44,869 bases of DNA from Treponema sp. GTDB taxonomy: Bacteria > Spirochaetota > Spirochaetia > Treponematales > Treponemataceae. Each line of letters opens with the position of its first letter. The first letter of the stretch is position 1. The notes under the pieces were generated by a model. It had not been told where the DNA came from and did not search any database. It was given only the letters and a program-made list of their open reading frames with translations. A program made the position numbers and the translations under genes. Positions 40,175 through 44,869 of this stretch are shown here, in pieces. The stretch spans positions 1 to 44,869 of the forward strand of contig JAFOCI010000007.1 of assembly GCA_017381365.1 (NCBI GenBank), in the 5' to 3' direction.

Positions 40175-40912
40175 CTATTTGATGTATTTATCAAATCCGT
40201 TTTCATTGATTTCCTTCACTAAAGAAGCATCACCAGAATGAACAATCGAACCTTTCACAAGAATGTGAGTATGAGTAACGTTCAGACTTTCAAGAATTCT
40301 TGTGGAATGTGTAATAATCAAAAGCCCGCCATTCTGAGTTCTCTGATATTCTTCAATTCCCTTGGAAACAGTACGAACGGCATCAACATCAAGACCAGAA
40401 TCAGTTTCATCAAGAATCGCAAATTTAGGTTTAAGCATCAAAAGCTGCAGGATTTCGCTCTTTTTTCGTTCACCACCAGAAAAACCAACATTAAGGTCAC
40501 GCTTTGCGTAACTTTCGTCCATATTCAAAAGCTGCATGTTAGCCTTAAGCTCCTTCTGGAACTGGAAAAGCTTAACCCGTTCCCCTGTTCGCTGCTGTAA
40601 AGAAGAGCGAATAAAGGTTTCAAGAGAAATACCAGGAACTTCAAGAGGATTCTGGAACGAAAGGAACATTCCAGCCTTTGCGCGTTTGTCAGTTTTTTCA
40701 TCTGTTAAATCCTGTCCATCAAAAATAATTTTACCGCTGTTCAAAGTGTAAACAGGATTTCCCATAAGGGCGTTTCCCAAAGTTGATTTACCAGCCCCGT
40801 TAGGCCCCATCAAAACATGAGTTTCACCAGCACCAATCTGAAGACTCAAATTCTTCAAAACCTGCTTTTCTTCAACACTCACCGAAATATTCTGAACATC
40901 AAGCAACGGCAT
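40175..40912 (-). CDS. sufC: SUF ABC ATPase SufC
   Basis: 245 residues from ATG 40912 with GGAG 6 nt upstream; a GTG four codons earlier overlaps the ribosome site. Walker A GPNGAGKSTLGNALMG, Q-loop FLSFQNPLEVPGI, signature VGFSGGERKKSEILQLLM, Walker B KFAILDETDSGLDVDAV, H-loop LIITHSTRIL. Energises the SufBCD scaffold. First gene of the operon, with a promoter directly upstream. Confidence 0.98.
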   Translation of the reverse strand: MPLLDVQNISVSVEEKQVLKNLSLQIGAGETHVLMGPNGAGKSTLGNALMGNPVYTLNSGKIIFDGQDLTDEKTDKRAKAGMFLSFQNPLEVPGISLETFIRSSLQQRTGERVKLFQFQKELKANMQLLNMDESYAKRDLNVGFSGGERKKSEILQLLMLKPKFAILDETDSGLDVDAVRTVSKGIEEYQRTQNGGLLIITHSTRILESLNVTHTHILVKGSIVHSGDASLVKEINENGFDKYIK

Positions 40913-40949
40913 ATACTTCTCCACAAAAAAAATTAGAAAAACCTCTTAT

Positions 40950-40978
40950 AATATAACAATTTTACTTAAAAAAACCAA
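40950..40978 (-). promoter_or_regulatory. Promoter of the suf operon
   Basis: Minus strand TTGGTT, 17-nt spacer, TATATT, about 38 nt upstream of the sufC start. No IscR/SufR-like palindrome is evident. Confidence 0.6.
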
Positions 40979-40990
40979 CAACACAGCATA

Positions 40991-41914
40991 TTATTCCATC
41001 CGCACAAGGTCACAGAATTCAGAAACAGTAATTGCTTTCAGATTCCTTTTTTTCATTTCAGCAACAGCGTTTTCGGAACAATCATCTTCAACAATTATAG
41101 TTCCGTTAGATTTTAAGGATTTCATAAGAATTCCGCCATGCTTGTACACAAGATTTGCAAGTCTGTAAGCTTCATCCACGTTATTTTTAATCTTAAAACC
41201 AAAGGCATAATTACCCTTTAACCGCTGAGTCAAAAAAGCACGGGCTTTCTTTCCATATAATTCAGCAATTTTTGCACAGACTTCCTTGTTATGACGGCTG
41301 ATTTCCCGCTGTTCCAGATATTTTTCAACACTAAGCTTGATTCCTTTATTCTTTTCAAGAAGCTCTTCAATTCCAATGCCAGTCTTTTCGCAAAAAGCTT
41401 TTGCAAGAAGCATTGTCATCATGGCATCATCAACGCTTTTATGCGGAACAAGCCCGCTCTTATCAACCCCATAAACATCGCACCACTCTTCAAGGCCTTT
41501 TCCCTTTTCCACATTATTGGCAGTATTCACAATTACCGCCAGATCGTAACAGGCATAATTAATATCAGGCAGATTGTAACGCTCACAGGCACTAACAAGA
41601 AATCCCATATCATTTGCCGAACTGAACCCAACAATCTTGCGGTCCGTCATTTCCATAAGCTTTTTTATACCAGAATGATACGCTTCAAAATTGTGCTGCA
41701 TCCTGAAATAATCCTTTGAATAAGCCAGATTGCATTTATTTTTAGGATCAAAAAGATACCAGTCAAATTCAGTTTCAGGATTCATAACCACATCATCCGA
41801 ATCCAGCACATTAAAATCCTCATCAACCACAACGTATCCAAACGAACACATTTTTCCCACACCGTCAAAACAGTTGGCGCACTCAATATCAAAAAACAAA
41901 TAAGATTTATCCAT
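40991..41914 (-). CDS. DEDDh 3'-5' exonuclease with BRCT-like tail
   Basis: 307 residues. Exonuclease motifs: YLFFDIECANCFDG (Exo I, D-E), KIVGFSSANDMGFL (Exo II), VPHKSVDDAMMTMLLAKAF (Exo III, H and D). About residues 175-240 are a basic helical linker (KYLEQREISRHNKEVCAKIA). The last 55 residues (GGILMKSLKSNGTIIVEDDC, SENAVAEMKKRNLKAITVSE) read like a BRCT fold, as in DNA polymerase III epsilon-like repair exonucleases. Substrate unknown. It lies 15 bp after the methyltransferase gene on the same strand, so probably co-transcribed. Confidence 0.85.
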   Translation of the reverse strand: MDKSYLFFDIECANCFDGVGKMCSFGYVVVDEDFNVLDSDDVVMNPETEFDWYLFDPKNKCNLAYSKDYFRMQHNFEAYHSGIKKLMEMTDRKIVGFSSANDMGFLVSACERYNLPDINYACYDLAVIVNTANNVEKGKGLEEWCDVYGVDKSGLVPHKSVDDAMMTMLLAKAFCEKTGIGIEELLEKNKGIKLSVEKYLEQREISRHNKEVCAKIAELYGKKARAFLTQRLKGNYAFGFKIKNNVDEAYRLANLVYKHGGILMKSLKSNGTIIVEDDCSENAVAEMKKRNLKAITVSEFCDLVRME

Positions 41915-41929
41915 AATTTTCAGCCTTAA

Positions 41930-42634
41930 TTATTTATAGATTGCAAAGATTGCAGGAACTTTTTTCATTTCAGGAAGCCCGTCTTTTTTCCATTGTGCAA
42001 CAGTCTTCGTCTTAATGAATTCCTGGTCCGTAGTAATTCCAGCCGCAACACAAAGCTTTGTCTCCGGTCTGCAGCATTTTATCACAGTATCAAACAGCTG
42101 GGCATTTCTATACGGAGTTTCAATAAAAAGCTGAGTCTGATCTTCCTTGAAAGCCCTGCTTTCAAGCATCTTCAATTTATTCGCTCTGTCACCAGGCTTT
42201 ACAGGCAGATAGCCATTGAACGCAAAACTTTGTCCGCTAAAACCACTCCCCATAACAGCCATAATCATGGAATTAGGACCAACCAAAGGCACAACTTTAA
42301 TATTTTTCTTCTGGGCAATAGCCACAATATCCGCACCAGGATCAGCCACCGCAGGACACCCCGCTTCACTCAGAACACCAATAGGCTCACCTTTAAAAAT
42401 CGGATCAAGATAATGCTGAATATCCTTAACATCGGTATGCTCACTAAGCTCAAAAAACATACCGTCATCAACATGACTGTTTTCAATCCTGGCAAGAAAC
42501 CGTTTTGCATATTTAATGTTTTCCACAATAAATATCTTAATTTGCTTGATTATCTCTAAATTATAAGCCGGCAAAACCTTAGAATATTCAGTATCACCCA
42601 GAGTAACAGGAATTAAATAAAGAGCATTTTCCAT
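41930..42634 (-). CDS. RsmI-like tetrapyrrole-methylase family SAM methyltransferase
   Basis: 234 residues. Class III methyltransferase layout: N-terminal LYLIPVTLGDTEYSKVLP, the loop IGVLSEAGCPAVADPGADIV (RsmI has SDAGTPGISDPG here), VGPNSMIMAVMGSGFSGQSF, and TQLFIETPYRNAQLFDTVIK. It is shorter and more diverged than canonical RsmI (2'-O-methylation of 16S C1402) and belongs to the second group of such proteins, so the target is uncertain. A DEDDh exonuclease follows. Confidence 0.87.
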   Translation of the reverse strand: MENALYLIPVTLGDTEYSKVLPAYNLEIIKQIKIFIVENIKYAKRFLARIENSHVDDGMFFELSEHTDVKDIQHYLDPIFKGEPIGVLSEAGCPAVADPGADIVAIAQKKNIKVVPLVGPNSMIMAVMGSGFSGQSFAFNGYLPVKPGDRANKLKMLESRAFKEDQTQLFIETPYRNAQLFDTVIKCCRPETKLCVAAGITTDQEFIKTKTVAQWKKDGLPEMKKVPAIFAIYK

Positions 42635-42745
42635 GGTTTGATTTTAATAGGAATTTTATATTCGTTCAATTAAACCAGCTATATTTTTCTGTATTTCATA
42701 GCTATAAAACAGAATTAAGAATTCAGATAGACAAGGAGATTTTTT

Positions 42746-42851
42746 ATGGTATATGATTCAAAGTTTTACCTGCTTTGATTGGCATCAGGAATGGAAGCGT
42801 TATGTCTATATTATTGATGCAAAAGCAGTAATCAGCTTGTACGCAGCATGA
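42746..42851 (+). other. Possible small peptide or sRNA unit before a strong terminator
   Basis: AAGGAG (42733-42738) precedes ATG 42746, which reads only ten codons (MVYDSKFYLL). A second ATG at 42753 in another frame reads 32 codons (MIQSFTCFDWHQEWKRYVYI and on) to a TGA at 42851, 5 bp before a 15-bp stem terminator. Either frame may be a small protein, a frameshift remnant or part of a non-coding RNA. The rest of 42635-42745 shows nothing else I can support. Confidence 0.3.
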
Positions 42852-42855
42852 AATA

Positions 42856-42902
42856 AAAAAACTGCATCGCATATTGAAACATAAAACGCGATGCAGTTTT
42901 TT
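42856..42902. terminator. Strong bidirectional terminator
   Basis: Perfect 15-bp stem AAAAAACTGCATCGC / GCGATGCAGTTTTTT with a 17-nt loop, between the small plus-strand unit and the TRL-like lipoproteins on the minus strand. Confidence 0.92.
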
Positions 42903-42908
42903 ATTGTT

Positions 42909-43325
42909 CTATTCACCAGTTACAATTGTCGTTCTAGTAAAGACAAATGGATAATATGTAGTTTTTGTTTCTACAGTATTTATCTTTTTTATTCCACCAT
43001 TTTGCATTGCTTTTGCAACAGTAATATCTCCTCCATTAGAAAGAGCTATAAATCCAAACAAAAAAGTAGAACCTGCTTTACCAATTTTTTCTGATGGAGT
43101 GCTTTCATTTTCAAAGGAAGAAACAAAAGCATTTCCTTTTAAATTTCGCACAACATCACTTGTACTAGAAAAACTTGAATTTGCTATTACAACTGAACCG
43201 ACTACCCCAGTTTCACTTTGAACTACGTTAGCAACAACTGAATAATGAGCATTGCCCCAGCCAGATGTTACTGTCGTACAACCTGAAATGACAAAAACAA
43301 TTGCTAAAATTATAAAGTTTTTCAC
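42909..43325 (-). CDS. TRL-like lipoprotein, copy 2
   Basis: 138 residues. Signal with lipobox VISGC (Cys16). The C-terminal half matches the upstream copy almost word for word (SEKIGKAGSTFLFGFIALSN, GGDITVAKAMQNGGIKKINT, VETKTTYYPFVFTRTTIVTG), the signature of TRL-like family proteins. It differs by an insertion of about 20 residues after GWGNAHYS. Three base pairs separate it from copy 1, so both are in one transcript. Function unknown. Confidence 0.82.
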   Translation of the reverse strand: MKNFIILAIVFVISGCTTVTSGWGNAHYSVVANVVQSETGVVGSVVIANSSFSSTSDVVRNLKGNAFVSSFENESTPSEKIGKAGSTFLFGFIALSNGGDITVAKAMQNGGIKKINTVETKTTYYPFVFTRTTIVTGE

Positions 43326-43328
43326 AGA

Positions 43329-43685
43329 TTACTCACCAGTTACAATAGTAGTTCTAGTGAAAACAAATGGATAATATGTAGTTATTGTTTCAACTGTATT
43401 GATCTTTTTGATATCACCGTTTTTCATTGCCTTTGCAACTGTAATATCACCACCATGAGAAACTGGAATCAATCCAAAAACAAAAACAGAACCTGCTTTA
43501 CCAATTTTTTCAGAAGAAACACTTTCATGTCCAATATTAGAAATATACTTATCACCTCTAACATTATTTAAAACATCATCTAATCCAGAGAAATTATTTA
43601 CATTTCCCCATCCCGGAGTTACTGTTGTACAGCTTGTAAATGCAAGTGCTGCAAGAGCAACCATTGAAGCCAAAATTTTTTTCAT
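43329..43685 (-). CDS. TRL-like lipoprotein, copy 1
   Basis: 118 residues. Signal with lipobox FTSC (Cys19; SMVALAALAFTSCTTVTPGW). TRL-like domain: SEKIGKAGSVFVFGLIPVSH, GGDITVAKAMKNGDIKKINT, VETITTYYPFVFTRTTIVTG. The family was first noted beside a tRNA locus in Leptospira-type spirochaetes; no role is known. AGGGGA-like ribosome site upstream. Tandem paralogue of the next gene. Confidence 0.85.
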   Translation of the reverse strand: MKKILASMVALAALAFTSCTTVTPGWGNVNNFSGLDDVLNNVRGDKYISNIGHESVSSEKIGKAGSVFVFGLIPVSHGGDITVAKAMKNGDIKKINTVETITTYYPFVFTRTTIVTGE

Positions 43686-43777
43686 AAAAAAAATCCCCTA
43701 TTAATTTAAATAAATGTGTAGGGATTATAAAAAAAAAACAAATGTCAATATAAAATTTGCAACACAGATTTATTTTT

Positions 43778-44674
43778 TCAGAACAAATCCAGCATACAAT
43801 CAAGATACATCATTTCCCTAACCTTTAACTGACATTCAGGCTTAACCATGTAATACAAAAGAAACTCCAGCAGAATTGCGCTGCCTAACCCGCGCCCTTC
43901 AATCTTAAAATTTGTAAAACCAGCAGGCAAATAAATATTAAGAATTTCGTTTATACCAATAAATCCGGGATTTTTCATTGCTTCAGAAAATCTATACCCT
44001 TTGTTTCCTCCTGGAGCCGAACAAACAAAATCAGGACAGTATTCACCAAGATTCTTGCGGCTCACATTTTCATAGCAAAGCTTTCTATCTTTACATCCAG
44101 ACCAGCAGCATTCATTACACAAAAACTCAACTTTATTTTTTAATTCCGCCGCAAGACAATTAAATTTGTCAAAACATCCGTTCAATCTAAAATCAGGAAC
44201 AACATACAAAAGTTCATCCCTTTCCAGTTCATTAACAAGTAAATTAAAATCCGTCAGAACTTTAGTTGTAGAAGAAACATAGTAGAACGAAGGATAATGT
44301 TCTTTCAAATAACTCAAAAGTAAGTCGGAATATACAATAACACCGCAATTATTTACAGCTCCAGCATCAAATTTTCTGCAGATTTCATTACATTTTTTAT
44401 CAGAAAGATGTTTTTTTTCAAGCAGGGAATTACTGAACGTTAAACGAGGCGAAATTTTATATTCGTTCATTAAATTCAAAATATCATCCGTCAGATTATC
44501 TCCAAACCCGGCACGCCCACCACCCCACATGCAGTCAGCAGGAGCTCCATAAATTGAACCAATATCACACCATTCATAAAAGAATTCTCTATGCTCAAAA
44601 AAAACAGACAAAAACAACTTATAAAAACCATAAAATTCAAAAAGCCCAGGAAGATGATAATGAACAATATGCAT
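43778..44674 (-). CDS. Cysteine-rich protein, possibly U32-peptidase-like
   Basis: 298 residues, cytoplasmic, with a clustered cysteine region in the second half (EFLCNECCWSGCKDRKLCYE, GEYCPDFVCSAPGGNKGYRF). N-terminal SIYGAPADCMWGGGRAGFGD, central NNCGVIVYSDLLLSYLKEHY and YYVSSTTKVLTD, and late FTNFKIEGRGLGSAILLEFL resemble the TIM-barrel U32 group (YpGxTe-like KI.GR segment). I recall similar anaerobe proteins annotated as hypothetical, so the link to U32 is uncertain. The cysteines could hold a cluster, as some U32 relatives do. No clear ribosome site. It stands about 90 bp upstream of the TRL-like genes. Confidence 0.6.
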   Translation of the reverse strand: MHIVHYHLPGLFEFYGFYKLFLSVFFEHREFFYEWCDIGSIYGAPADCMWGGGRAGFGDNLTDDILNLMNEYKISPRLTFSNSLLEKKHLSDKKCNEICRKFDAGAVNNCGVIVYSDLLLSYLKEHYPSFYYVSSTTKVLTDFNLLVNELERDELLYVVPDFRLNGCFDKFNCLAAELKNKVEFLCNECCWSGCKDRKLCYENVSRKNLGEYCPDFVCSAPGGNKGYRFSEAMKNPGFIGINEILNIYLPAGFTNFKIEGRGLGSAILLEFLLYYMVKPECQLKVREMMYLDCMLDLF

Positions 44675-44734
44675 ATAAAAATATTATCATCAAAACAAAC
44701 CAAGAGCAAACCAAGAGCAAAATAAACTATCCTT

Positions 44735-44869
44735 AGCGGAAATCCCCCACGCCAACGGGCTTTCCGTGGTTCCATTCCTCGCTCCGCTCGGAACGGCTCC
44801 GCCGCCACTCCAATCCCGCCGCAGTTTCCCCCACCCGTAACCGTCCAACCCCAAACCTCAAGCTTCATC
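44735..44869. other. GC-rich non-coding tail of the window
   Basis: Base composition jumps from AT-rich to strongly GC-rich, with short inverted repeats such as cctcgctccgctcgg. It resembles the GC-rich insertion at 40058-40158 in style, and no gene is supported. It may be part of a repeat family continuing past the window edge. Confidence 0.5.

Noticed and set aside
44491..44868. 125-codon frame in the GC-rich end of the window
   Set aside because: It spans the GC-rich non-coding stretch and the start of another gene; the first part is Gly/Trp/Arg-rich repeat translation and there is no ribosome site.

Overview
The window looks like a chromosomal segment of a low-GC, Gram-negative, anaerobic spirochaete, most likely a Treponema-like gut or host-associated lineage. 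The evidence is AT-rich coding sequence, many small lipoproteins with SC-type lipoboxes, a Cache/HAMP chemoreceptor, LptF/LptG permeases, a SUF operon extended by a GGGtGRT protein and a NifU-like protein, and no aerobic functions. This placement is inference from gene content and style; there is no rRNA in the window. No phage, transposase, integrase or CRISPR array is visible.

Layout. 1-5.2 kb: a LolA-like periplasmic protein and a beta-barrel outer-membrane protein (minus strand), then a methyl-accepting chemotaxis protein (plus), flanked by two copies of a terminal-inverted-repeat element. 5.3-8.6 kb: yebC, an NSUN-type rRNA m5C methyltransferase, a GH3 lipoprotein and a small XRE regulator (minus). 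8.7-10.8 kb: two small lipoproteins, a thioesterase and an alpha/beta hydrolase (plus), closed by a third, shorter copy of the element. 10.9-14.7 kb: an Mrp-type ATPase, a pseudophosphatase joined to a carbohydrate-binding-like domain, three tRNA genes (Asp, Pro, Asp) and phosphate acetyltransferase. 14.8-18.3 kb: three exported proteins of unknown function with elaborate hairpins between the first two. 18.3-20.8 kb: infC-rpmI-rplT followed by a coiled-coil protein, zapA and a UPF0178 protein. 20.8-25.9 kb: GAF/HD-GYP protein (minus), CapA-like lipoprotein and DEAH helicase (plus). 25.9-31.6 kb: a tightly packed minus-strand operon dut-lptF-lptG-tgt-HEAT protein, with 1-4 bp overlaps among the first four joints except lptG-tgt. 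31.7-32.2 kb: a decayed hybrid histidine kinase. 32.3-41 kb: sufC-sufB-sufD-sufS-sufU-metY-(NifU-like)-(GGGtGRT), all on the minus strand. 41-44.7 kb: a DEDDh exonuclease, an RsmI-like methyltransferase, a small transcribed-looking unit, two tandem TRL-like lipoproteins and a cysteine-rich U32-like protein.

How the genes fit together. The SUF block is the functional centre of the right half: a cysteine desulfurase, a SufU sulfur relay/scaffold and the SufBCD scaffold sit with a sulfide-fixing PLP enzyme (MetY type) and a second NifU-like scaffold paired with the uncharacterised GGGtGRT protein. That pair has its own promoter, overlapped by a perfect palindrome. The left half is a mix of envelope and housekeeping functions.

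The most unusual items are the modular inverted-repeat element with one internally shortened copy, the laforin/SEX4-like pseudophosphatase that lacks both the catalytic Cys and Arg, the NifU-like/GGGtGRT pair with a duplicated gene tail and hairpin-rich spacers, and a paired operator in the XRE/lipoprotein divergent promoter region.
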